NCBI GenBank assembly: GCA_015478945.1
Contig: JABUQX010113232.1
Location: 12,501-32,481 of the forward strand
Source: Trachelipus rathkii
Lineage: Eukaryota; Arthropoda; Malacostraca; Isopoda; Trachelipodidae
DNA: 19,981 nt
Direction: 5' to 3'
Position 1 is the stretch's first letter, and each line of letters starts with the position of its first letter. The translations under genes and the position numbers were made by a program. The notes under the pieces were generated by a model. The model made no database searches and was not told the origin of the DNA. It was given only the letters and a program-made list of their open reading frames with translations. Positions 7,746 to 17,260 of the stretch are shown here, piece by piece.

Positions 7746-8432
7746 GTGGTGGAAATAACGCTGCCACGATCCCACGAGGTCGTGTTATCTTCCCCATTAT
7801 ATACTTAACTAGATCTACCTATGCGGATCCCTAAATAATTAATGCCACTATTTTTCTCTCTTGTACTCTAGCCTCCTGACCGCTAAGTTAGGCTAATTGC
7901 TTGAACGCTACCTATGCCCTACCGCAAATTTTCACTGGCATGCATGAACACTTCACTTTGTTTTTCCTACTGGATTTTAGGCATTCTTTTTGATACGCTA
8001 TTCAATCTGATGCGTTTTCGTTGCAACCTATTTCTAAACCTCAGCTTTAGGCTCCACCGACTAATCTAGGTTCGCCTAACTTTGTTCTAACCTTAAAATA
8101 ATGTACTTAATAGGCTGCCCTTTTTTCTAAACTCCCTTGTCGTTTTTTGGTTTAGCGTTATTATAATTAACATCAATTTGCTCGTATTTTAATATAATGT
8201 TGTACTTTTGCCTTATCATTTTAATAATTCTCTAGAAGAAGATTACATGCTGTTGCGATTTGCGAAAAGTGAGAATTCGCGCTTAGAGGCGTGGCTTAGT
8301 TCACGAAACGACCAACTTACATTTAAAACATAGGCGTGTTCGCTCTACCCTGTAAAACTTCGTAGTCGCTCCTGATATTCAGCTCGTGTATAGCAATGTT
8401 CTCTTCCACTTCCAGGAGTGTGGCCTTCCACA

Positions 8433-8453
8433 AATATATATATATATACTATA

Positions 8454-8494
<41 letters not shown>

Positions 8495-8624
8495 TTATAT
8501 ATAATATATATATTATAGTATATATATATATATCTTATATATATATCATATATATATCTTATATACTAATATATATATATATATAGTATTATTATTAATA
8601 TATTATACGTATATATATATATTA
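8433..8624. repeat. (TA)n microsatellite right of the Gypsy element
   Basis: The TA array starts directly at the outer LTR edge and runs to the LINE-A fragment. It is interrupted by short TATCTTATA and ATTATTATTA slips. Confidence 0.9.
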
Positions 8625-8994
8625 TGGGAGACTGATATTGAATGAACCAACTAACTAAGAGCGGCGTATGCGGACCTAGAAAAATGAGTTTGGCTTAGCA
8701 GTGCGGAGAAGAAAGGGCTATAAACATGAGTAATGCCGTTGTGGCCCACCTGAGCCCAAGGGAAGAACCTTACATTGACGATCTAAAATAGTGAGGGTCC
8801 ATCGCCGTCCATGAAGCTCTAGGTGCAATATTTTTTTTTTTGACTTCGACAGTTTTACACAAATTTAATGGTATTACAGATGGGGCGTAAGAGCTGGGTT
8901 TTTTCTTTTCGACTTTTGTCATATTCTTCTACGCTTGTTCTTTTCGATTGCATTCTACGCACTTACTCCCATCTTGGGAAATAAAAAGGAAGAT
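8625..8994 (+). mobile_element. LINE-A fragment, 3' end only
   Basis: This is a 5'-truncated piece of the LINE family also present at 9137-13493 and 13669-15202. It shares the end of the ORF (like GTAATGCCG..GGCCCACCTG) and the 3' tail: TTACATTGACGAT, GTGAGGGTCC, GAAGCTCTAGG, CGTAAGAGCTGG, TTTTCGACTTTTGTCA and CTTACTCCCATCTTGGG. A TA array follows directly. The poly-T at about 8831-8841 is not seen in the other copies. Confidence 0.75.
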
Positions 8995-9005
8995 AATATA
9001 TATTG

Positions 9006-9044
<39 letters not shown>

Positions 9045-9136
9045 ATATTATAACTATTAATATATATATAATATATATATTATTATATCATGTATAGTAT
9101 ACTATATATATATAAATATATATCAGTAATATATAA
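8995..9136. repeat. (TA)n microsatellite
   Basis: The TA array follows the 3' end of the LINE-A fragment and precedes the next LINE-A copy. It is therefore both a 3' tail to one insertion and the 5' flank of another. Confidence 0.88.
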
Positions 9137-9966
9137 TCATTTTATCATCGGATCATTATGTTGTTTCTATGTAAAATTAAGTTAGTGGGGGCTTGAGATT
9201 GGAGGAGAGGATGGTGATACGGAAGGAAGTGTGTAAAAAAGAGTGAGAATTAAGTGAACAAGGTAATTAAGGGATGAAGTATATAAGAGACGCTCGCTAA
9301 GTAAAATCGTTGATTGTTGAACAAGTCAAGTTGAAACAACAAATCTGGAGCAAATGAAGAAGCAACTTGGTTAGCAGTGCAGAGACAGTATGTGTGATCC
9401 GTGCTTAAAGTAGCAAGTAAGAATTTAAGAGTGAGTGGTGTGAATGAACGAGGTTATGCAAAGCGGTTAAAAGTAAAAAAAGAAGCGTGGTTGAAAATGT
9501 ACTATAAAGCCAAATGTATGAAGTGTTTCAAAAGCAAAAGGTGCTTGAATTATATGAGTAGGAAAAAAGAAATACTAAAGAGTGCATACGCAGGAAAAAG
9601 AAGAGTAGGCATGAATGCCGGGGACTTACAATGGGAATAGGAAGCTCTTCTGGAAGGAAGGCCCGAAAGGTTTTAAGAATGAAAATAAACGGCGGAACTG
9701 CCTCAGAATATATTAATGAGGGATGTGCTTTTGTAACTATGAAACGGAATGTGAGGGGAGTGTGGAAGAAAACTTTCGAAAATCGCATAATATTGGCCAG
9801 TAATGTAAGAGCGTGATTATGTGCAATGTGTTGTGGCGTTTCTCTGCAAGAAAGAAAAGGATATTTGGGGACTGAGGTTATTAGCAAAGAGATCGGTAAT
9901 GTGTAGCAGTGAGAAAGTTGACCGCATGTAAATTAATAAGCGTTTATGGCAAGGGGTTATAGTTCC
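9137..9966 (+). pseudogene. LINE-A copy, 5' part (endonuclease end and linker)
   Basis: Shifted plus-strand frames read as the middle of a LINE ORF2. About 9325-9400 gives a KQQIWSK..QLVSSAETVC stretch of the endonuclease-to-RT linker. A 79-codon frame (9401-9640) continues KKEAWLKMYYKAKC and SRKKEILKSAYAGKRRVGM. A NRKLFWKE-type stretch (about 9628-9655) and NGGTASEYINEG (about 9691-9726) follow. The copy is 5'-truncated, because no amino-terminal endonuclease is visible after the TA array. It stops at 9966, where LINE-B inserted, and resumes at 11855 in the RT region. Confidence 0.7.
9959..9966. repeat. Left target-site duplication of LINE-B
   Basis: ATAGTTCC here matches ATAGTACC at 11855-11862, right after the LINE-B poly(A), at 7 of 8 bases. 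In LINE-A terms both copies encode the same IVP residues ahead of the YKGKG-like segment, as expected for a duplicated target. Confidence 0.55.
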
Positions 9967-11798
9967 AAGGATTGGAGGAGAGCAGTAATCTCTTCGGCCT
10001 CCTATTTTCTCTAACTCAACCCTGGACCGATTCTGGCATTCTCCTCCTCCTTCTTCTCCCTCCTCAGGTCTATGCCTGTTTGCCTTGAGTATTCGATCGC
10101 GGTGCATGGGCTTCCTGGAAATCTAACGAACGTAGGAAGGCGGTGCCCTGATGGCATGCCTCCCCGAGTTTTGAGGGAGTGTGCTTCCGGCATCCCCCCG
10201 CCCCTCGTTCAACTATATTCTCTATGTCTCATATACTAGCACTTTCCCTCAGTGTTGGACGTTAGCACGCACATGTCCAACCTATTCCGAAAAAAGGAAG
10301 CGCTCTGATCCTTCTAACTATCGCCCTATAGCTCTTACTTGTGTTCTATCTTTTCTAAGAAAACTCTTCTCAACTCTCATTTCTCTGATCATCTGGAATC
10401 TCATTCACTTCTTTCGATCGCCAGTACGGCTTTCGGCGCTCGAGGTCTACTGCGATATACTTTCCTATTCTTACCGATTTATGGTTTATCCGCCCTAGGG
10501 AACTACGGGAGACTTGCGTACACCGTGGCGCTTGACATATCCAAGCATTTGACCGGGTATGGCACGCTCACTTGCTCTCCAAGCTCCCTCCTTTGGGTCC
10601 TTCCTCCTTCTTCTTTGTCTTCTTTTATGTCTAGCTTTCTTTCAAATCGCTCAATATCAGCTGTTGTTGATGGGGCGACTTCTCTTCCTTTTCTGTCAAT
10701 AGTGCGCTACTGTCCATCTCAGACTCAGGTTCTGTCTTATTCTGCCTACATTTTATTCCTTACTTTTCATTAATTGATCTTCTCACCTGCACTTCTAACT
10801 CTATTTCACTCACATGCCGATGACTCGACCCTTCATTCTATAACTCATTTCAAGTCTGCTCCTTCTTTTACTTCGAGAATTGGCCTCTCGCTCTTAATAT
10901 TTCCGATTCTAATCTCGCTCATCTGGATAGAATTTCCGGGTGGCGTCGTCTGAACCTTGTGAAATTCAAGTCTTTAAAAACTCAACTTCTACCAAATCTC
11001 CCTCTCTAAGACACCTTCCTAACTTCCTTATCTCTTTCGCACGCGTGCTCTATCGTCTCTCCTGCGTCCGACACATTTCTACTAACACATCGCTCCAATG
11101 CACTTAACATAAACACAAAAAACTGGTCTTGCGAACCTCACATCACCAACCGCCGTTGCTAAGGCGGCCTCAAGCAGGGCTGAGTCTTTTTAGACTGCGA
11201 GTGCACTTTTTTCCTCTTCACATGTACTCCAGTTATACACAGGGCCTCATCCGCCTTGTATGGAAGTACTGCCTCTCATATTCGGCGTGGCTCAGGTCTT
11301 CCACCGCCTTATTGGATACCGGCGCCGAGTCAAAGGCAAAAAGACTTATCAACTGTCCTGTTCTTTCTAGTACACTTGACCCTCTAAGTTCTGCGGCGCG
11401 ATGGTTGGTGCTTTATCTCTTTTCATATAGGTACGCCGGTGGCGGCCCAATGTGCTACGATGGGAACTTTCACTCGCGTGCCACCACTTTTATACACGCC
11501 CTCCGACTTAGCACATAAGGCGCGCCTGGTTGCTCCTCCTTCTGTGTCGCACATTTGAGTTTTGTGTGATATCCAGCAACTCCAGACTAGTTCGCTTGCG
11601 GTGCCCTCCTTCTTTCCTGCACCTCTTTCTGTAGGAATTCTCTTTCCATCTTCGTGTTTCCTACTCAATTTAATCTCCTCACTTTAAAGCCGGCGTCTGT
11701 ACTCATCTGCGTAGTTTGTGTTAGTTTAATTTTTTGTTATTTTTAACAAAACCTTCCTTGAATAGGCATTGCCCGTGAAGCGGTTTGGTGTGATAACC

Positions 11799-11855
<57 letters not shown>
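9967..11855 (+). mobile_element. LINE-B, 5'-truncated non-LTR retrotransposon with poly(A)
   Basis: About 1.89 kb inserted into LINE-A. Frame-shifted translation gives the Jockey/CR1-like RT common in crustaceans: DGMPPRVLRECASG (about 10147-10190), DPSNYRPIALTCVLS (from 10307), VALDISK (motif A, catalytic Asp at 10534-10536) and a HADD box (about 10812-10823). Later come the carboxyl-terminal landmarks LIRLVWKYCLSY, ESKAKRLINCPVLSS and LDPLS (about 11240-11390). The amino-terminal endonuclease is absent, as in typical 5' truncation. The element ends in a 54-base poly(A) and is flanked by a short target duplication. Numerous frame changes break the ORF. The exact clade cannot be set without a phylogeny. 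Confidence 0.85.
11802..11855 (+). repeat. Poly(A) tail of LINE-B (54 A)
   Basis: Fifty-four uninterrupted A's end the LINE-B copy. This is the retrotransposed messenger tail. The minus-strand ORF over it (poly-Phe) is not a gene. The exact length is uncertain because long homopolymers are often miscounted. Confidence 0.88.
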
Positions 11856-11857
<2 letters not shown>

Positions 11858-11862
11858 GTACC
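11855..11862. repeat. Right target-site duplication of LINE-B
   Basis: ATAGTACC follows (and shares one A with) the poly(A). It pairs with ATAGTTCC at 9959-9966. The following sequence resumes LINE-A in the expected place. Confidence 0.55.
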
Positions 11863-13493
11863 CTTATAAAAGAGTAAGTAAGGGAGATAGGGGAACTGTA
11901 GAAATAGTGGGATAAGTTTATCGAGTGTTGTAGGAAGATAAATGCTGGTATTTTTGCTCAAATTAGAGTGCCGCCGAGTGACTGAAGCGACTGATGGTGA
12001 AGAACAAGGTGCGTTTAGGAGTGGTAGAGGCTGGTTGGTCAAATCTTTACATTGAAACAAATGAGGGAGAAGAAGAATAAATTGTATTTAGTTTTCATGG
12101 TAAATTTGCAACAGGCGTATGAAGGGATTTTAATAGGGAACTCTATGGCAGGTGTTATTGATTAAATACGGAAAAGCATTGTTGATGGTAGGCTGCTGAA
12201 GGAATCAAGTATGTATGAGCAAGTAGTGAGGCGAGGTGTAAGAATAAATGGTGTCCAAGGTGATTGGTTTAGTATTAATAGCGGCGTGAGACAGGGTTGT
12301 GTTACTGTCTCCTGTGTTATTCAAAATTTATATATGGATGGTGTTATGGAAAATGTAGAGGTGGGGGGCAGGAAAATGGCTGTTAGAATGATGGAGATAA
12401 GTGAGGAGGGTACCCTACCTATTATATGCGGATGCATTGTTCTTTGTGTGCGGAAGCTGAATGAGAGTGAGAAGCATTTGTAGAGAAGATTTGGCAGGTG
12501 TGTAAAGGCAGGAAGTGAAGGTAAACGTAGGATAAGAGTAAGGGTTATGGTGCTGAGTGAGGATAGCCCTCAGTTGAAGTTATGTTAGATGGTGAGCAGC
12601 TGGAAACAAGGCGTCTTGAGTTTAAATATTCGCGTAATGTGTTGGTATGCAGAAGGGAACGGATGCATGCAGACAGAGGTAGAGAAAATTTGTGCAATAG
12701 CAGAAGGTGGGTTGTGCAATTAAATCCTTGGTATGAATGTAAAAAGACTAAGTCTGGAGTGCGCTAGGCTCTTGCATGAATGAAGCGTAATTATGTTGTT
12801 ACCTGTGTTCATGTTAAGTAGTGAGACTATGGTCGGAATTAGAAGTATAGATCTAAGTTCAATGTGTCTCAAATGACAATCTTAGGGCGTGCTATAGGTG
12901 TTGAGAGAATTATAAAATGAGAATAAACATATTAGAGAGTCTTGTGCGTGTGAAAGAAAGGTATAAACGGACTGGAGGCGGGGGTGAGAATAAAGTGAAA
13001 GTATGTGAGATGTTTGCGTCATGTGGAAAGGATGAACTGATAGTTCGGTTGGTTAAGTGCAGATGTATAGTGGCGAGTGTTTGGGAACCGACCGGCTGGC
13101 TGGGAGACGCAAGAAAAAGTGGATTGAGTCAGTAAAGGAATGTTTGAAGGAGCAGAAAATGTATAGTTTGCAGAGACTGAGAAGAAAGCGCGCATGATAG
13201 GAGCAGAATGGCGCGACGGCTGTTGTAAGGGGTATGGGTTGCTGGCCCACATGGACCAGGCGGATGAACCCTACACTTGACGATTTACCCATAGTGAGGG
13301 TCCGTCGCGGTCCCTGGAAGCTCTAGGGTGGATTTCTGGATTGCGACGAGTTCATCTTACTAATTAAATGTACAGAGCGGGCGTAAGCTGGCGCTTTCTT
13401 TTCGACTTTTGTCACTATTCTCCTACTGCTTTTCTTTTCCGATTGCATGAACGCACCTTACTCCAATCTTGGCGGAAAAAAAGCTAGATGAGA
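11855..13493 (+). pseudogene. LINE-A copy, 3' part (RT, C-terminal region, tail)
   Basis: This continues LINE-A after the LINE-B insertion. Plus-strand frames give GNCRNSG (about 11893), EQGAFRSGRG (about 12001-12030), KLYLVFM then QQAYEG (motif A region, about 12080-12125) and INGVQGDWFSINSGVRQGCV (12241-12303, motif B). The YADD box has become YADA (12425-12436). Carboxyl-terminal landmarks follow: LSLECARLLHE (about 12750), SVKECLKE (about 13126) and the 3' tail from about 13260 (GTGAGGGTCC, GAAGCTCTAGGG, CGACTTTTGTCA, CTTACTCCAATCTTGG). The copy ends in TA repeats with no poly(A). Stops and frame changes are frequent. Confidence 0.82.
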
Positions 13494-13532
13494 ATATATA
13501 TATATATATAACTATATATATAATATATATAG

Positions 13533-13581
<49 letters not shown>

Positions 13582-13633
13582 TATATATATTATATATATA
13601 TATATATAGTACCTATATATATATATATTATAC

Positions 13634-13668
<35 letters not shown>
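13494..13668. repeat. (TA)n microsatellite
   Basis: 175 bp of TA dinucleotides join the 3' end of one LINE-A copy directly to the 5' end of the next. Confidence 0.9.
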
Positions 13669-13671
<3 letters not shown>

Positions 13672-15202
13672 AAAGAATAAATTGTATTTAGGTTTTATGG
13701 ATTTGCATAAGGTGTGATAGAGTTAATAGGGAAGCGTTATGGCAGGTGTTATGATATATGTGTTGGTGGTAGGCTTCTTCTGAATGAATCAAAAGTATGT
13801 CATGACGATAGTGAAGCGTGTGTAAAATTCAAATGGTGTCAATGGTGATTGGCTTAGGATTAATAGCGGAGTTGAGGCAGGGTTGTGTCGTCTCCTTGGT
13901 TATTCAATTTGTAGATGCGATGGCGGTTATGAAAGAATTTCGAGGTCGGGATGGCACGGTAAATGTGTTAAGAAGGTGGGAGAAGGAGATGAGTGGCAGG
14001 TGCCCCTACCTATTATATGCGGATTATTTTCGTTCTGTGTGGGCGAAATCTCTGAAACCAGAGTTGAGAGGATTGTAGAGAGTATAATTGCAGGTTGTGT
14101 GTAAGAAGGAGGGGCTTCTGAAAGTAGACGTGCCATATAGAAGTTAAGCGTCTAGGTTGTGACGTGAGGGACACTCCTCAGTAGGTTGAAGTTATACTGT
14201 TAGATGCCGTGAGCAGCTGTAACAAGTTGTCTGCAGTTTAAATATTAGGGTATCATGTTGGATGAGAAGGCTTAACGGACGATGCAGAAGTGTAGTAGGA
14301 AAGTTGTTGAATGGCAGGGAAGGTGGCTGGGCAATTAAATCGTTGGTGAGAATGCAAAGGCACTAAGTCTTGCAGTGTGCTAGGGTCTTACATGAGTGGG
14401 TATGTTGTTACCTGTGTTATTGTACTAGCACGCTTCCCATAGCAGTACATACTATGTAGTGAGACTATGCCGTCTGGATAAGAAAGTATAGATCTAAAGT
14501 TCAATGTGTCCAGATGGACAATCTTAGGGGTGTGCTAGCGTGTTGAGAAGAATTATAAGAGAGGATTATGAATCGTATTAGAGCAGTTGGAGAACAGATT
14601 GTGGTGGGAAGAAATAGGGGTAAATGCAGAATAAATGAAAGTATGATTAGATGGTTTGGTCATGTGGAAATGGGGATGATAGTGATAGTCGGTTGGTTAA
14701 GCGGAATGTATAGTGGTGAGTTGTGTGGGAACGACTGACTGCGCGGAGACCGAAGAGGGAAGGTGATGAGTCGGTGAACGAAGTGTCTGAAGTTACGAGA
14801 GAAATGCTGAGTTTAGCAGCAGCGTGAACTCAAAGGCTGACACTGCATAGGGATGAGAATGGACACTAGGATCGGGTTTTGTCAGTAGCTATGGCGGCCG
14901 TATGGCTGTGACCCACCTGGCGCCAGGGACGATGTCAACCCTTACATTGACGCATTTACCAGGTAGTAGGTCATCTGTCGCCAAGGCTTCCATGATGCTC
15001 CGTAGCGGTGTACGATTTTCTCCATGTCTCATTGACGAGCTCCTCGACTATACTCTAAATGTACCAGAGGGGCGGTAAAAGCTGGGCTTTCTATTATCCG
15101 ACGTTTCTGTCAGTTCTCCTACTGCATTTCTCTTTCCGGATAGCTTGTACAGCACCTTACCCCCAATCTGGGCCAAGGGCGAGGTGAAGATAATAGAAGG
15201 AT
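13669..15202 (+). pseudogene. Second LINE-A copy, 5'-truncated within RT
   Basis: It starts immediately after the TA array at the RT motif-A region (AATAAATTGTATTTA, the same as 12076 onward). It then gives an INSGV-type motif B (about 13858-13905), VIQFVDAMAVMKEF, PYLLYADYF (YADD changed to YADY at 14016-14027), RWFGHVE (14649-14669) and a GRPRK-like stretch (about 14740). The LINE-A 3' tail follows at about 14930-15190 (CTTACATTGACG, AAAGCTGGGCTTTCT, CCTTACCCCCAATCTGGG). Frames shift repeatedly. TA-rich DNA follows without a poly(A). Confidence 0.82.
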
Positions 15203-15388
15203 AAGATATACTATGATACTATAGATGATAGTATATAGTATATATATATATGATACTATACTATAATACTATATATAATATATATTAAGTATATTAATAT
15301 AATATATATATATAGTATCATATATGATTATCCTATACCCGCCTACATACTTAGTATCAATATTATATATATGCCGTTATATAAATGC

Positions 15389-15432
15389 AAGTAACGTTCT
15401 ACAAAATTTAAATTCTTTACCTTTTACTCTCT
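15389..15432 (-). repeat. 3'-end-like motif, copy 1
   Basis: AAGTAACGTTCTACAAAA, then TTTAAATTCTTTACC and TTTTACTCTC, matches the islands at 15817-15866 and 16073-16130. In minus orientation each copy would be the last part of an element followed by TA repeats. It may be the 3' end of the minus-strand element lying further right. Confidence 0.5.
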
Positions 15433-15770
15433 TATATGGTACGGCACATACTAGCTATTATATATACTAACGTCATATACCTATGTATAGTATACTATAT
15501 ATAATACGTATATATTATTGCTATATATATATATATATATCATATATATTTATATATATATATATATACTAATTTATATATATATATATCATATATATAG
15601 TATATAGTATACTATTATATATATATATCATGATAACATATATAATATATATATAAATATATATAATATATATAGTATATAAATATATATATATACTAGA
15701 TATATATATAGTATATATATATATAAATTAATATATATATATATATATGACCCATACCATAATTACTACT

Positions 15771-15810
<40 letters not shown>

Positions 15811-15816
15811 TATAAT

Positions 15817-15866
15817 AAGTGAACTTCTTTTATACAAAAATTTAATTCTTACCTTTAATATAAAAG
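15817..15866 (-). repeat. 3'-end-like motif, copy 2
   Basis: AAGTGAACTTC, then TATACAAAAATTTAATTC and TTACCTTTAATA. It is flanked by TA repeats on both sides and related to the copies at 15389 and 16073. Confidence 0.5.
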
Positions 15867-16072
15867 TTATATAATTACTATATATAATATATATTATATA
15901 TATATTACCTACTATAATATATTATATTATATTATATCATATAATTATATAGTAGTCATATATCTAATTTATAATAACTATTCATATTTATTACTGTGAT
16001 AGTATATTATATTATATAATATTACTATATAGTATATATATAATATTATATATATAGTTTATATATATATAT

Positions 16073-16795
16073 AAAGTGGTGAACCATTCACCTATAATTT
16101 AAATTTCTTTAACCTCTTTAATACTTTTGGAAGCCGATTAGCACCCTTTACTCAACTACTCTCAACAGATTGTTAGTTATACTCAATCTTCACGCGCTCT
16201 GCCCTAGAGAAACGTTTTACCCACAGACTCTCGTTGCCTTTAATGTATTTCGGGTTTTCCTCTACTCTCTAAAATATCAAATTTTATCCTCATTATCAGC
16301 TCTTGTCAATCTTATTACATTATAAAAATTAGTTCAAATCAATAACTTCAAATATATAATTGCTGTTAGTTCGTTCTAGAATACAGTGTAACAAAATTAG
16401 CCTTATTAAAGCATTTTATATATTAAATACATGCTGAATCTCGCTCCATAAGGCCCGCACTCATCATGACTCATCATCATATAATACTTTCCACATAAAT
16501 AGCCTATAAATCCTTCTTACCTAATAACAGGCGATCTCTCCATTTCCCTCTTCTTAAGACCAAAATATCTCTCCTCAATCTCCTATAAACACCCACTAAT
16601 ACTATTTCCCTTTTTCAATATTTTCTCTCCTCCTACTCCATAAGCACCTACATAATTTTTATAATTCTCAAATCTTTGATTTGCTTTTATCCTTTGATCA
16701 GTCATCCCTACTGTAATCTATTATCTTTATTATCTACCCTAATTCTTGTTATTAATCCCTCTTTCAACTTTTCCTTATATTTAACCCGATCTATC
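16073..16795 (-). other. Unresolved AT-rich segment, probably a minus-strand element end
   Basis: The left edge (16073-16130) repeats the 3'-end-like motif (AGTGGTGAACC, TAATTTAAATTTCTTT, CCTCTTTAATACTTT). On the minus strand I can read only short LINE-like scraps (for example YGVGG-like codons near 16640), not a continuous domain. It may be the degraded or deleted 3' part of the element whose linker lies at 16796-17260. No gene is supported. Confidence 0.35.
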
Positions 16796-17260
16796 TTAAC
16801 ATTGTTTTTTACACCTGTCCGATCTCACATTCTCTTTCAATGATTTACAATCCGTTTTTACTATAATTTTCATTCCCTTTTCATTTTCCTTCACTCCATT
16901 CACTTCTTCCCATAAATATTTTAAAATATTCAAGGGTATCCATTCAACTCCTTCCACCATACTCATAGTTTCCCCAGCTAATTTCGATCCCACTACTCTT
17001 GTTTCGCTTACCTAGACTTCCACACCACTGCGATTTTCCTACCATTTTTATCTATCTCACATATCACCACAAACCTATTTGCGTTTCTCCGCAATCATTC
17101 AGACAGTACATTCAAAGGAACCGATCTGCCAAAATACATGTCATCTGTTAATCCCTTCCTTGTAACCTGCTCTATATTGAACCTCAACTCGTTCTTTTCT
17201 TTTCTCCTTCCTCACACCCTATTTAATTCTGTTGGAATGGTCAATAACTAGCTAAATTCC
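16796..17260 (-). pseudogene. Minus-strand LINE fragment (endonuclease end and linker)
   Basis: Read on the minus strand, about 17180-17260 gives scraps like the end of a LINE endonuclease followed by a basic RKEKRKERVEV stretch. Then ETRVVGSKLAG (about 16960-16998) leads into a 65-codon frame (16796-16993) with YLWEEVNGVKENEKGM and CKSLKENVRSDRC. This resembles the FWKEV..VR / G..L.E..EVRDRW linker of the LINE-A type. The usual WWNEEV-to-FWKEV spacer of about 60 residues appears deleted. The match is by eye and weaker than for the other copies. Confidence 0.5.

Larger units (their letters stand above)
399..8432 (-). mobile_element. Ty3/Gypsy LTR retrotransposon, internally deleted
   Basis: This is an LTR retrotransposon on the minus strand, about 8.0 kb between TA arrays. 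Two direct repeats of about 1.8 and 2.1 kb flank an internal region of about 4.15 kb. In element orientation each LTR begins TGTGGAAGGCC and ends CTCA or TTCA, so it has the canonical TG...CA termini. A G-rich polypurine tract adjoins the 3' LTR at 2210-2223. The internal region encodes, in order, gag, the end of RT, RNase H, and integrase with a GPF-type C-terminus. The RT-RNase H-integrase order is the Ty3/Gypsy order. Protease and the catalytic part of RT are absent at a gag/RT fusion near 4760, and all frames are interrupted, so this copy is non-autonomous. I saw no chromodomain and no envelope ORF. Confidence 0.9.
6361..8432 (-). repeat. 5' LTR of the Gypsy element
   Basis: This is the second copy of the long terminal repeat (2072 bp). 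Its plus-strand ends are TGAGACTGGG at 6361 and CCTTCCACA at 8432. It contains the same succession as the other LTR: two hairpins (about 6450-6592), three 122 bp hairpin units (6607, 6733 and 6852 to about 6966), a GA tract (7006-7076), 170 bp units (7297, 7473 and 7653 to about 7745) and a unique outer half. It is longer than its partner mainly because about 165 bp (7080-7245) interrupt the GA tract. Confidence 0.88.
15203..16072. repeat. Long (TA)n-rich block with embedded islands
   Basis: About 870 bp made mainly of TA dinucleotides with GTATAC, TATCAT and TAATTA variants. Non-repeat islands at about 15330-15460, 15748-15772 and 15817-15866 break it. The first and third islands carry the same motif as 16073-16130. 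No gene is visible. Confidence 0.85.

Noticed and set aside
391..8440. Target-site duplication for the Gypsy element
   Set aside because: Both flanks are TA repeats, so any 4 to 6 bp match is uninformative.
9528..9887. Minus-strand 119-codon ORF
   Set aside because: It is antisense to the LINE-A linker, which has recognisable residues on the plus strand.
11423..11668. Minus-strand 81-codon ORF
   Set aside because: It is antisense to the C-terminal region and 3' end of LINE-B and matches nothing I recognise.
11800..12060. Minus-strand 86-codon ORF ending in poly-Phe
   Set aside because: It is an antisense reading through the LINE-B poly(A) tail.
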